Source: an uncultured Lachnospiraceae bacterium (lineage in GTDB: Bacteria; Bacillota; Clostridia; Lachnospirales; Lachnospiraceae). Taken from it: a stretch of DNA of 22,533 nucleotides. Position numbers and translations under genes: made by a program. The stretch spans positions 1 through 22,533 of the forward strand of contig CAJTZH010000043.1 of NCBI GenBank assembly GCA_910584325.1. Reading direction: 5' to 3'. This document shows positions 7,999 to 15,603 of this stretch, in pieces. How positions within the stretch are numbered: position 1 is the stretch's first letter; the number at the start of each line of letters is the position of its first letter. The notes below the pieces were generated by a model. That model was given only the letters and a program-made list of their open reading frames with translations. It was not told the origin of the DNA and searched no databases.

Positions 7999-8833
7999 CT
8001 TCCACACCGCTTCCACAAATATTTATATAATGTATGACAGTCTCACTCATTGCTTTCTGCGCGACCTTTCCATAAATCCTCGGATCTATCAGCTCATTTT
8101 TTTCTTCTAAAACTTGTTTAATAGAGTTTGTATACTTTCTTCTTAACTCCGTAGCAAAATTAATCTTACTTATTCCTCCGACAACACATTGTTTTATATC
8201 GCTATCTGAAAGTCCGGAAGCCCCATGAAGAACAAGCGGAATGTCTACGCTTTCGTAAATATTCTTTAACCGTTGAAAATCCAATTGGGGGGAACCTTTA
8301 TATATACCATGTTTTGTTCCGATTGCAACCGCTAAAAAATCGACCTGTGTTACTGCTACAAATTTTTTCACTCTTGAAACCGGCGTATACATAGATTCCA
8401 CTTCTTCAGCTTTACCGCCTACATGTCCCAGTTCAGCCTCCACTGATACATTGTATCTTTTTGCAATTTCCATCACTTTCAACGTATCCTGAACGTTACT
8501 GCTAAAACCTTTTTCAGACGAATCAATCATTACACTTGAAAAACCAATTTCACACGCTTCCCTTATAAGATTCATATTTTGAGCATGATCCAAATGCAAC
8601 GCAATCGGAATTGTAGAAGAGAACGCACACGCATTAACCATCGAGTAAAGCAGTCCAATTCCGATATATTCTATGCTTTTTTCTGAAACCTGAATAATTA
8701 TCGGCGAATTACAATATTGGGCAGATTCAATACACGCCTTTAACATTTCCATATTCTCGACATTAAATGCACCGATTGCATACTTCTTACGTTTTGCTTC
8801 GTTTAATATCTGTTTTGTTGACACCAGATTCAT
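7988..8833 (-). CDS. Class II (zinc) fructose-bisphosphate/tagatose-bisphosphate-type aldolase
   Basis: This 281-residue metal-dependent aldolase of the FbaA/GatY/KbaY family normally condenses or cleaves dihydroxyacetone phosphate with an aldehyde. Active-site motifs are intact: HLDHAQ (80-85, catalytic D82 and zinc ligand H83), VEAELGHVGG (131-140), GTKHGIYKGSP (172-182, zinc ligand H175) and VLHGASG (201-207, zinc ligand H203). The start at 8833 forms an ATGA overlap with the upstream stop, indicating translational coupling; an ATG at 8860 lacks an RBS. Its place in a polysaccharide operon beside a cytidylyltransferase suggests synthesis of a precursor rather than glycolysis. Substrate unknown. 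Confidence 0.88.
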   Translation of the reverse strand: MNLVSTKQILNEAKRKKYAIGAFNVENMEMLKACIESAQYCNSPIIIQVSEKSIEYIGIGLLYSMVNACAFSSTIPIALHLDHAQNMNLIREACEIGFSSVMIDSSEKGFSSNVQDTLKVMEIAKRYNVSVEAELGHVGGKAEEVESMYTPVSRVKKFVAVTQVDFLAVAIGTKHGIYKGSPQLDFQRLKNIYESVDIPLVLHGASGLSDSDIKQCVVGGISKINFATELRRKYTNSIKQVLEEKNELIDPRIYGKVAQKAMSETVIHYINICGSGVEDEC

Positions 8834-9438
8834 CGATTGCAACTCTCTATTTCTTTCCATATATTTTCTAAAACACTAATATCCTTTGAATACGTCACTT
8901 TAAACAAATTATCTCCTCCTTCGTGAAAATGTGGTTTTATACCATATTGTTCAAACATAATTCTCGTATCGTCCGTTAAGTCTTGAAATTTAGGATTATT
9001 ATATGCCTCCTTTATTGCTGAAAATTCAAACGCATTCGGAGATGTCATTGCAAGCCAGTCCTCTCTATTTAAATAAACTCCGTTTTTTCCTATGATTGTA
9101 TTAACCAAAGGTTGAACATATGTACAGGATGGACAATTGCACTGCATTATTTCTTCGATTTGCCTGCCTGTTACTAACGGTCTGGCAGCTTCCAAAATTG
9201 CCACCCGTGTAATATTTTTATTTTGTGACAAAAAATTTATCCCTTTCCGTACCGAATTTGTCCGCGTTCTCCCTCCTTCAATATCAACTCCTACTACTAT
9301 AATATTTTCCTTCGGAATAACCTCTTTCGCCGTATCATAAACATGTTCCCAAAGCATTTTCCCATGAAACTGTATAAATTGTTTCTTTCCTTGAAACCGT
9401 GTGCCGATTCCTGCTGCCAATATAATCGCACCATACAT
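8830..9438 (-). CDS. IspD/TarI-like nucleotidyltransferase (probable CTP-dependent cytidylyltransferase)
   Basis: This 202-residue GT-A-like nucleotidyltransferase starts with the CTP-binding signature AAGIGTRFQGKKQF (8-21), as in IspD and in TarI-type polyol-phosphate cytidylyltransferases. EAARPLVTG replaces the usual HDAARPF. SPNAFEFSAIKEAY and the LTDDTR motif match the acceptor side. It is slightly shorter than IspD (about 230). The ATG at 9438 overlaps the stop codon region of the TagF-like gene, and the 3' end is coupled to the aldolase. Context (TagF-like transferase upstream, aldolase downstream) argues for making a CDP-activated polyol or ketose for the polysaccharide, not isoprenoid synthesis. 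Confidence 0.82.
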   Translation of the reverse strand: MYGAIILAAGIGTRFQGKKQFIQFHGKMLWEHVYDTAKEVIPKENIIVVGVDIEGGRTRTNSVRKGINFLSQNKNITRVAILEAARPLVTGRQIEEIMQCNCPSCTYVQPLVNTIIGKNGVYLNREDWLAMTSPNAFEFSAIKEAYNNPKFQDLTDDTRIMFEQYGIKPHFHEGGDNLFKVTYSKDISVLENIWKEIESCNR

Positions 9439-9439
9439 T

Positions 9440-10603
9440 TTATGTATCCTCCAAAACGTCTCTTATCATCTTCCAAAGCTGTGCACATGCCGTACCTTTC
9501 TCATAACTGTGAAAAAGCGCTAAATGCTCCCCCGCATTTTTCTTTGCCTCGTCTAAAGATAACTTTTTTATATCAGACAATAATTCTTCCATATTCGTAC
9601 TAATCGGAAATTTCCACTCCGTTATATCTATGTAAAAATTTCTGTCGCTTCTATACTGCTCCAAATCTGGTACAAACAGAAAACACGGTCTGCCCAGCAA
9701 CGCAAAATCCCACATTACAGAAGAATAATCTGTAATCAGAATGTCTGTCGCACAAATCAGTTCCATTATGTCAGGATATGTTGATACATCAATAATTGAT
9801 TCTTTATCCACAATCATTTTCCCTGTCAGATAATTATGTTCCCGCATCAAAATTACAAACGTTTTCCCATAAACGACTTTCAATGTTCTAAGTATTTTCT
9901 CAAAAGATATCTGAGGTTCAAAAGAACGCTTCTCCTTTTCGCTGCCTCTAAATGTTGGAGCATACAATACAATTCCAAATTCCTCATTTAAATTTAATAC
10001 ATTTCTTATTTTTTTTTGTTTTTCCAAAACTTTTTCCTGATTAAACAATATATCGTTTCTTGGCATGCCTATCGGTGCATAAATTTTTTCCTTACCTAAC
10101 AATAACGAATCAGCAACCTGTTTAAATTCTTCACAGGCTAAAACTATCAAATCTGTTACTTTCGCTTTGTGCCTGTCAAGCGATACTTTAAACTTAGACT
10201 TGTGCAATGTTTTATTATCAATTTTCTTATAAGCTCCACCCCCATGCCATGTATTAATACAAAACTGCTCCGTCCGGTATGGGATATATGGAAAAAATCC
10301 AAAATTATCTATAACTACCTTCGATGTTAAACAATAGTAAAAACCACGTATAGAATGCAGCTTTACTTTCTTTTTCACATCAAACTCGTTCGCCTGATTT
10401 TTGAACCCCCAAATCAGCTCCAGATTTTCTTTTTCACATAAAAATTCATAGATATATTTGGGATTACAGGAATATTGATTTCCTTTATAACTTGTAAAGA
10501 AGATCCTATTGTTTTTTATTGGAAAAATCCAGTAAATCTTCAAAATGAATAAACTGATTTTCCCTACTATAAATTGAGTAAACTCTCGTATATTTTGCGT
10601 CAT
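9440..10603 (-). CDS. CDP-glycerol/CDP-polyol glycerophosphotransferase family protein (TagF/TarL-like)
   Basis: This 387-residue membrane-associated transferase of the teichoic-acid polymerase superfamily moves a phospho-polyol from a CDP-linked donor to a growing glycan. Family landmarks are visible: NTWHGGG (117-123), GMPRND (179-184), YAPTFRG (214-220), REHN (254-257) and TDYSSVMWDFALLGRP (291-306). The N-terminal 30 residues are hydrophobic and basic, fitting a peripheral membrane segment. It starts 7 bp after the GT8 gene and is followed immediately by the cytidylyltransferase. The donor may be CDP-glycerol, CDP-ribitol or another CDP-linked group; sequence alone does not say. Confidence 0.88.
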   Translation of the reverse strand: MTQNIREFTQFIVGKISLFILKIYWIFPIKNNRIFFTSYKGNQYSCNPKYIYEFLCEKENLELIWGFKNQANEFDVKKKVKLHSIRGFYYCLTSKVVIDNFGFFPYIPYRTEQFCINTWHGGGAYKKIDNKTLHKSKFKVSLDRHKAKVTDLIVLACEEFKQVADSLLLGKEKIYAPIGMPRNDILFNQEKVLEKQKKIRNVLNLNEEFGIVLYAPTFRGSEKEKRSFEPQISFEKILRTLKVVYGKTFVILMREHNYLTGKMIVDKESIIDVSTYPDIMELICATDILITDYSSVMWDFALLGRPCFLFVPDLEQYRSDRNFYIDITEWKFPISTNMEELLSDIKKLSLDEAKKNAGEHLALFHSYEKGTACAQLWKMIRDVLEDT

Positions 10604-10609
10604 TTTATT

Positions 10610-11614
10610 TTACCTTCTGCATAACTCCGTTTGTTTTCTTTGTAAAAATGGTTTTACATACGCATGTATAAGTCCAAAAAATTGAATTATGAATCTCCTC
10701 GGAAGCATTGATATTATCTTATATATCACTATTTTATTTCCGTTTAAAACTTTTAAAGGCTCTTCTTTCCATAGTGTCTTATTATAAATCTCATACCATA
10801 AGTTCGCATATGGATGGTTACATCCATACATCCATGGTCTCCCTTTCATTAAAAAGCATGTTGTAAAATGCACAATTACCGGCTTGTTTCTTGCTTCATT
10901 ATACTCCGTTTCACTCATAACCTTATGCGGTTTTCTTAACGATAATATTTCCCTATAATTGCACATTAAAAATGGAGTTATCATATTATATTTTAGCGGA
11001 AGTAATGAAATTTCATCCTGAAATTCTCTACATATTACATCATTATCCGGAAATTCCAAAAATCCGTTAAATTTTTTAATCGCGCCGCAAAATCTGACCT
11101 GACAGTCTGCCGCTCTCCACTTTTTTAAGTCGATTAACAACACTCCCGCATTAATATAAACATTCTCCCGTCTTATTCCTAAATTCCTCTGATAACTAAA
11201 ATTTCTACAGTCATTCACAGCACCGATTATTTGGAGAAATTCACATTGATACAACTCGTATATATCTTCCAGAATCAACGTATCGCAATCAAGATAAAGA
11301 ACACGCTCTTCACTCTCACTATAATAATTTTCTACCATTGCTCTGGAAAATGTACTCATTGAGTAACGTTTAATGTCCAACTTTGTTCCGATCATCTCAT
11401 TAAAATCCGGAAATTTAACAAACTCTATTTTCCTCTCAAACTGATCTGCTACATCCAACAGCTTATCCCTGTTATTCAATGAAATATTCTGATCAATAAT
11501 TTTGATTTCCAAATCATTCTTCTTATTATTGACAAACAAAGAATATAAAGATACTCCCAGAACTTTCGCAAAGTTATCATCTGATGCATATAAAATATTA
11601 ATCTTGTTATTCAA
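10610..11614 (-). CDS. Glycosyltransferase family 8
   Basis: This GT8 retaining glycosyltransferase (glucosyl- or galactosyltransferase type) has about 334 residues. Motifs are NILYASDDNFAK at the N-terminus, the metal-binding DxD in LYLDCDTLIL (109-111), INAGVLLIDLKKW, DNDVIC and the C-terminal HF...GRPW...NHPY...W. I start it at a TTG (11614) with GGGGGTG just upstream, 2 bp after the priming transferase stop. This gives the normal family N-terminus; an ATG at 11671 in the same frame would add an arginine-rich 19-residue extension inside the upstream gene. Donor sugar unknown. Confidence 0.85.
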   Translation of the reverse strand: MNNKINILYASDDNFAKVLGVSLYSLFVNNKKNDLEIKIIDQNISLNNRDKLLDVADQFERKIEFVKFPDFNEMIGTKLDIKRYSMSTFSRAMVENYYSESEERVLYLDCDTLILEDIYELYQCEFLQIIGAVNDCRNFSYQRNLGIRRENVYINAGVLLIDLKKWRAADCQVRFCGAIKKFNGFLEFPDNDVICREFQDEISLLPLKYNMITPFLMCNYREILSLRKPHKVMSETEYNEARNKPVIVHFTTCFLMKGRPWMYGCNHPYANLWYEIYNKTLWKEEPLKVLNGNKIVIYKIISMLPRRFIIQFFGLIHAYVKPFLQRKQTELCRR

Positions 11615-11615
11615 C

Positions 11616-12287
11616 CTACACCCCCGTCTTTCTCCAAACCGCCTCAAACGTCTTAAAAAACACCTTAGCATCCAACAAAAATCCTCTGTTTTTCACATAA
11701 TACAGTTCCATTTCCTGACGTTTCCCGCTTTTATAATCGGCGCCGTTTCTTGCATAAACCTGCCAGTAACCGGTCAGTCCCGGTTTGACGCTTAAAAACC
11801 GGTTCCTGTCCTCACCATAAAATTCCGTTTCTTCCTGCGTCACCGGTCTGGGACCAATAATGCTCAAATCCCCTCTGAGAATGTTAAAAAGCTGCGGAAG
11901 TTCATCAATGCTGGTTTTGCGCAGTAATTTTCCGAATTTTGTAACGCGCGGGTCATGCTCCAGCTTAAATTCCCTTCTGTAATATTCAAGTTCATTCTTG
12001 GTGAGAAGCTCCTCAATCGGTCTGTTCGTGACAATCATGCTGCGAAATTTATAAAATTTAAACATTTTTCCGTCTTTTCCGACCCGCTCCTGCACATAAA
12101 TCGGACAATGTCCATCCTGACAGACAATCAATACCGCCACTGCCAAAAAAACAGGACTCAGAATCAACATTCCAAAGAGACTGAATACGATATCAAACAG
12201 TCTCTTTCCTGTTTCATACACATATGATTTAAATTCCGTTTGATTTATATGTTCGATATTTTCAATATACTCTTCTCTTGCTTCCAT
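11616..12287 (-). CDS. Priming sugar transferase (undecaprenyl-phosphate sugar-1-phosphate transferase, WbaP/CpsE-type)
   Basis: This 223-residue enzyme starts repeat-unit assembly by transferring a sugar-1-phosphate from a UDP-sugar to undecaprenyl phosphate. One membrane segment (about 28-56) is followed by the catalytic domain: FYKFRSM (78-84), KTSIDELPQLFNILRGD (124-140, with the D-E pair at 128-129), IIGPRPV (143-149) and KPGLTGYWQVYARN. It is the short monotopic form, without the N-terminal multi-pass domain. RBS GGGAG precedes the ATG at 12287. It marks the boundary between the conserved assembly genes and the AT-rich serotype-specific genes. The sugar (Gal, Glc or a HexNAc derivative) cannot be decided here. 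Confidence 0.93.
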   Translation of the reverse strand: MEAREEYIENIEHINQTEFKSYVYETGKRLFDIVFSLFGMLILSPVFLAVAVLIVCQDGHCPIYVQERVGKDGKMFKFYKFRSMIVTNRPIEELLTKNELEYYRREFKLEHDPRVTKFGKLLRKTSIDELPQLFNILRGDLSIIGPRPVTQEETEFYGEDRNRFLSVKPGLTGYWQVYARNGADYKSGKRQEMELYYVKNRGFLLDAKVFFKTFEAVWRKTGV

Positions 12288-12320
12288 TCTTCAACTCCCA
12301 AACCTTGTCTGCTCAAAATC

Positions 12321-13118
12321 CTATTCCACCACATGCAATGTAAAACTTTCTTTATTCGATGCGTTCCTGTCACTGTCAATACAATATACCTTAAATATAT
12401 ATGTACCTGCCGTATTAATGTCATAGCTTCCGTCAATTCCAATCTTTCTGTACAGCGTTTCTCTCGAATCCTTATTATCGCTAATACTGCTGACACAGGA
12501 CGCAATATTAAAATGATCTCCTACATGAATCGTTACTTCATGCTTGGAAAGCGTAAGCATCGGAGCCTCCCGCACCGCCGCCGTAGTTTGTGCATCCGCT
12601 GTCGTCTCCAAATCATTTTCTCCAGCAGCCGTCTCCTCTGAAATATTTTCTTCAACAGTCGTCTCCTCGACGGTTTCATCGAAATATATGTCCCCGACGG
12701 TCGTCATCGGCTCTGTCTGCTGCGGCTCTTCCGAAAATTCCCCGCTCTCTCCCATAACCTGTGAAGCCGACGCACTGTAAATACTTCTGCCGCTTCCCTC
12801 ATATCCTACGATTCTGCTCGCTTTCGTAACATTATTGTTGTTGTCCTTGGCAGTGTAAGTTACTCTGGCAAACTGATTTTCACTTAACACAATCAGACTA
12901 TCCACCATCACATTTGCCGTAACATCACCGTCCCGGTCGTCAAATGCCTCGACGCCCTCCAGAAGAACGCTGATATCCTGCCCTTCACTATAGGTAATAT
13001 CATAAACGAATGTTATCTCCGGTCCCTTATGGTCTGCTCCCATGCCCAATATCAATGTAACAACTATAAGAAATCCTACTGCCATTAAGCCGATTGCTAT
13101 TATCATATTTTCCTTCAT
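12321..13118 (-). CDS. Membrane-anchored protein with two Ig-like (DUF5011-type) domains, function unknown
   Basis: This 265-residue protein has an N-terminal membrane anchor or signal (5-26), an Ig-like domain at about 32-106 with the DUF5011-like pattern GVEAFDDRDGDVT...VTYTAKDNNNNVTKASR, a Thr/Glu-rich linker at about 110-182 (E-T-T and E-E-T clusters), and a second Ig-like domain at 185-265 (HVGDHFNIASCVSSISDN...AGTYIFKVYCIDSDRN). The second domain has two cysteines that could pair. RBS AGGTG precedes the ATG at 13118. It lies between the BY-kinase and the priming transferase in the same operon. A role as cell-surface scaffold, glycan-binding partner or modulator of the CpsC/CpsD complex is conceivable but unproven. 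Confidence 0.75.
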   Translation of the reverse strand: MKENMIIAIGLMAVGFLIVVTLILGMGADHKGPEITFVYDITYSEGQDISVLLEGVEAFDDRDGDVTANVMVDSLIVLSENQFARVTYTAKDNNNNVTKASRIVGYEGSGRSIYSASASQVMGESGEFSEEPQQTEPMTTVGDIYFDETVEETTVEENISEETAAGENDLETTADAQTTAAVREAPMLTLSKHEVTIHVGDHFNIASCVSSISDNKDSRETLYRKIGIDGSYDINTAGTYIFKVYCIDSDRNASNKESFTLHVVE

Positions 13119-13129
13119 ATCTCACACCT

Positions 13130-13843
13130 TTATTTTCCACCATCCTGTTTTTGTGTGTAGTTTCCGTAATATTCACCATAATATTTTCCGTAATATTTTC
13201 CGTAATAACCGTTTTCGCGCAAATCCACTTTATTCAGCACAGCTCCAAGAACTTTACAATTTGTTTTCTTTAGCTGCTCCAATGTTATCTGCGCAAACTT
13301 TCTGCTGATATCTCCTGCTCCCAATACCAATATGGCGGCATCTGCCACCTGGCCTATAATTGCGGCATCGATAACATTTCCAAGCGGCGGCGTATCGATA
13401 ATAACATAATCATAATTATTTTTGAAACCTGCAACAATCATCTTAAATAATCTACTGTCAAGAAGCTCCGCAGGATTGGGCGGAACAATGCCCGACAATA
13501 TCATATAAAGCCGTTCAATCTGCGTGGCGTATATAATCTCGTCCAAACCGCACTGTCCTGACAAATAATGGGTAAGTCCCTTTATATTACCCGAAATCCG
13601 GTATCTGCCTAAAAGAACAGATTTGCGCAAATCCGCATCAATAAACAAAACACGTTTCCTTGCCTCTGCCATGGACCGTGCCAGATTAAATGATATGCTG
13701 GATTTGCCCTCGTTTGGGCTGCAGCTTGTAAACAAAATTACCGTATTGTCACTACCGCAAAGCTGGATATTTGTTCTTAAATTTTTATAGCTCTCTTCCA
13801 TACGGTTATCAGCCTTTTTGACATTAATTACAATTTCCTGCAT
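13130..13843 (-). CDS. cpsD: Bacterial tyrosine kinase (BY-kinase), CpsD/CapB type
   Basis: This 237-residue cytoplasmic kinase partners with CpsC and controls polysaccharide polymerisation by cycles of autophosphorylation. The nucleotide site is complete: Walker A SPNEGKSS (42-49), Walker A' LFIDADLRK (66-74) and Walker B YVIIDTPP (146-153). The tail (213-229) is a tyrosine cluster of four YYGK/E/N units, the expected autophosphorylation site, encoded by a 12-bp tandem repeat. A strong RBS AAAGGAGG precedes the ATG at 13843, which overlaps the cpsC 3' end by 16 bp. As in other Firmicutes, kinase and membrane activator are separate proteins. Confidence 0.95.
   Translation of the reverse strand: MQEIVINVKKADNRMEESYKNLRTNIQLCGSDNTVILFTSCSPNEGKSSISFNLARSMAEARKRVLFIDADLRKSVLLGRYRISGNIKGLTHYLSGQCGLDEIIYATQIERLYMILSGIVPPNPAELLDSRLFKMIVAGFKNNYDYVIIDTPPLGNVIDAAIIGQVADAAILVLGAGDISRKFAQITLEQLKKTNCKVLGAVLNKVDLRENGYYGKYYGKYYGEYYGNYTQKQDGGK
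13160..13207 (-). repeat. Four 12-bp tandem repeats encoding the kinase tyrosine cluster
   Basis: The units, each of the type TATTACGGAAAA on the - strand, lie at 13196-13207, 13184-13195, 13172-13183 and 13160-13171. The first two are identical and the last two differ by one to three bases. They encode YYGK, YYGK, YYGE and YYGN in frame. Confidence 0.9.
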
Positions 13844-14577
13844 TTTTTCCTCCTTTCTGATAATCTTTTTTTCCGCTTCTTATCGCTTCCCTCACCGTCA
13901 TATTCCGCCTCGGAAAGCGGAATTAAAGCCAGCGTACTGATTTCCAAAAAATGTTCAATATCATCCGCCGTCTTTATGGAATCATCCAGAATATGCACTA
14001 CAACTATTACCGCGCACGCAGCAAATAAACCAAGCGCCGCTCCCAATATCGTGATTTTCAACACGTCAGGACTTGACTGTTTTGTAGGAATGTTCCCATA
14101 CTCAATAATATTAACGCCGTCTATCTGCATTACATCACAGATACGTTCTGATGAAACATCCGCAAGATTGTCTACAATCTGCTTTGCAACATACGGGTCA
14201 TTATTTTTTACACTGATTGCCAGCACACGGGAATCCGACGCAATCTCTACGTTCACCGCTTTAATTAGCTCCTGTGTTGTTACTGAAAGGTTCAGATTGC
14301 TGATTACCTGCTCCACTACCGGACGGCTTATCACTAACACCTTATAATCCTTAACAAGCTGTGTAGATGTCTGAATATCCGTATACGTTGTAACTCCTTC
14401 ATTCTGACGGTTAATTATATATAGCTGCGCAGTTGATTCAAATTTTTCCGGCAATATATAATTAGATACAATGAAAGCAGATAAACCACATATCAATCCC
14501 GAAATAATTATCAGCCATATTTTCCCAAGCAGGATGCGAAATAACAACCCAAGGTCAATTTCGATTTCTTCTCCCAT
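13828..14577 (-). CDS. cpsC: Wzz/CpsC-type chain-length and kinase-activator membrane protein
   Basis: This 249-residue polysaccharide co-polymerase has two membrane segments (19-40 and about 173-195) flanking an extracellular domain, and a basic cytoplasmic tail (DKKRKKRLSERRKK). The N-terminus (IDLGLLFRILLGKIWLI) and the ending after the second segment (DDSIKTADDIEHFLEISTLALIP) are typical of the Wzz domain proteins that activate the adjacent BY-kinase. The ATG at 14577 directly follows the cpsB stop, with GGAGG just upstream, and the 3' end overlaps cpsD by 16 bp. Confidence 0.93.
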   Translation of the reverse strand: MGEEIEIDLGLLFRILLGKIWLIIISGLICGLSAFIVSNYILPEKFESTAQLYIINRQNEGVTTYTDIQTSTQLVKDYKVLVISRPVVEQVISNLNLSVTTQELIKAVNVEIASDSRVLAISVKNNDPYVAKQIVDNLADVSSERICDVMQIDGVNIIEYGNIPTKQSSPDVLKITILGAALGLFAACAVIVVVHILDDSIKTADDIEHFLEISTLALIPLSEAEYDGEGSDKKRKKRLSERRKKCRKL

Positions 14578-15336
14578 CTACCATTCCTCCAGATATTCTC
14601 CCCGAATTATTTTATTCGGATTATGAATGAGCAGTCTCTCCATCATACCTGTCCCAAACTTTTTTTCTATATAACAGGCTGCCGTTCTCAACCTTGGAGC
14701 TCTCCTCTCTGTTGTATGCGCATCCGTTGCTACAATATCCACCATACGCTCTTGTATCAATTTCTTTATAAATTTCTGTATCGTTCGTCCTGACTGTCCA
14801 ATGACAGATAATGCATTGACCTGTATCACTACATTCAATGTCCGTAATTCCACTATTCTGTCCACATGACCACAAAGACATTCATAGCGCTCAATATGCG
14901 CCAGTACCGGAAGGTATCCCATAAAAATCAAATGTCTAAGAAGATTCATCATATAAGAATACTCTGCAGTAGTATGAAATTCGACCAATATATACCTGGT
15001 GCCGCATATGCAAAATGCTTCCCTGCTCTGTTCCAGTATTTCCACGGCATCGTATGTCATATAAACTTCTCTTCCATATAATATAGTAAGTTCAGGAAAC
15101 AACTCTTGCACCCACACTTTAAATTTTTCAAACCGTTTCTTAAGTTCCTCCTCACCACACAACATTTTACCCTGATGGTAATGAGGCGTCGCTACAATCG
15201 TCCGTATACCCTCCTCATAAGAAAGTTTCACCATTGCAAACGCCGTATCCATATCTCTGGCACCGTCATCCACTCCGGGAATAATATGACAATGTAAATC
15301 TATAAATCCACTTCTTAACCTACTTTTTACAAACAT
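14578..15336 (-). CDS. cpsB: PHP-domain protein-tyrosine phosphatase, CpsB/CapC type
   Basis: This 252-residue metal-dependent phosphatase dephosphorylates the CpsD kinase. Metal-binding PHP motifs are in place: DLHCHIIPGVDDG (13-25, H15 and H17), VATPHYH (48-54), GRE with E90, LAHIERY (145-151) and VATDAH (202-207). The length is normal. It is the first gene of the polysaccharide operon. The ATG at 15336 has AGGGAGA upstream and a promoter at 15360-15388, giving a short leader of about 15-20 nt. Confidence 0.94.
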   Translation of the reverse strand: MFVKSRLRSGFIDLHCHIIPGVDDGARDMDTAFAMVKLSYEEGIRTIVATPHYHQGKMLCGEEELKKRFEKFKVWVQELFPELTILYGREVYMTYDAVEILEQSREAFCICGTRYILVEFHTTAEYSYMMNLLRHLIFMGYLPVLAHIERYECLCGHVDRIVELRTLNVVIQVNALSVIGQSGRTIQKFIKKLIQERMVDIVATDAHTTERRAPRLRTAACYIEKKFGTGMMERLLIHNPNKIIRGEYLEEW

Positions 15337-15359
15337 GCTTTTTCTCCCTATTATTCGAT

Positions 15360-15388
15360 ATTATAATTCAAATTTATTAATAATACAA
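15360..15388 (-). promoter_or_regulatory. Promoter of the polysaccharide operon
   Basis: On the - strand, TTGTAT (15383-15388), a 17-bp spacer and perfect TATAAT (15360-15365) lie 23 bp before the cpsB start. The -35 lies inside the 18-bp element shared with the sortase promoter. Confidence 0.78.
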
Positions 15389-15399
15389 GTATAAATTGT
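15382..15399 (-). promoter_or_regulatory. Shared 18-bp operator-like element, polysaccharide copy
   Basis: On the - strand it reads ACAATTTATACTTGTATT, identical to 16034-16051 on the + strand. It contains the dyad ACAA-N7-TTGT; in this copy the dyad extends to AATACAA/TTGTATT (15382-15402). It covers the -35 box, so a bound protein would be expected to block RNA polymerase. The likely binder is the XRE regulator encoded at 15604. Confidence 0.7.
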
Positions 15400-15603
15400 A
15401 TTTTTTGAATATTGCCAGCGTATTACAACTTTAAGATGTATACTAAAATTTTTCTAACTTGCGTAATTAACAATATTTATGTCCATACTAAATATAAATT
15501 ATTACTATAATATACAATCCATAATTCTATAATATTAGTCTCATTATGCTAAACTATTTTTTTATAAAGGGGTGATTTACAAATTATTGAAGGAGGGCAT
15601 TTC

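Larger units (their letters stand above)
15337..15603. other. AT-rich divergent intergenic region (267 bp)
   Basis: It separates the - strand polysaccharide operon from the + strand XRE gene. It holds the operon promoter and shared operator at its left end, an imperfect 15-bp dyad ACAA-N7-ATGT at 15425-15439, and several TATAAT hexamers on the + strand (15506-15511 and 15528-15533) without convincing -35 partners. A strong SD-like TAAAGGGGTGAT lies at 15565-15576. No gene or RNA is recognised in it. Confidence 0.7.

Noticed and set aside
8830..9438. Calling the nucleotidyltransferase the housekeeping IspD
   Set aside because: It lies inside the polysaccharide operon beside a TagF-like transferase and lacks the canonical HDAARPF form, so a CDP-polyol-type role is more likely.
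12240..12641. + strand frame of 133 codons across 12240-12641
   Set aside because: It is antisense to the Ig-like protein and priming transferase genes, with no RBS or recognisable product.
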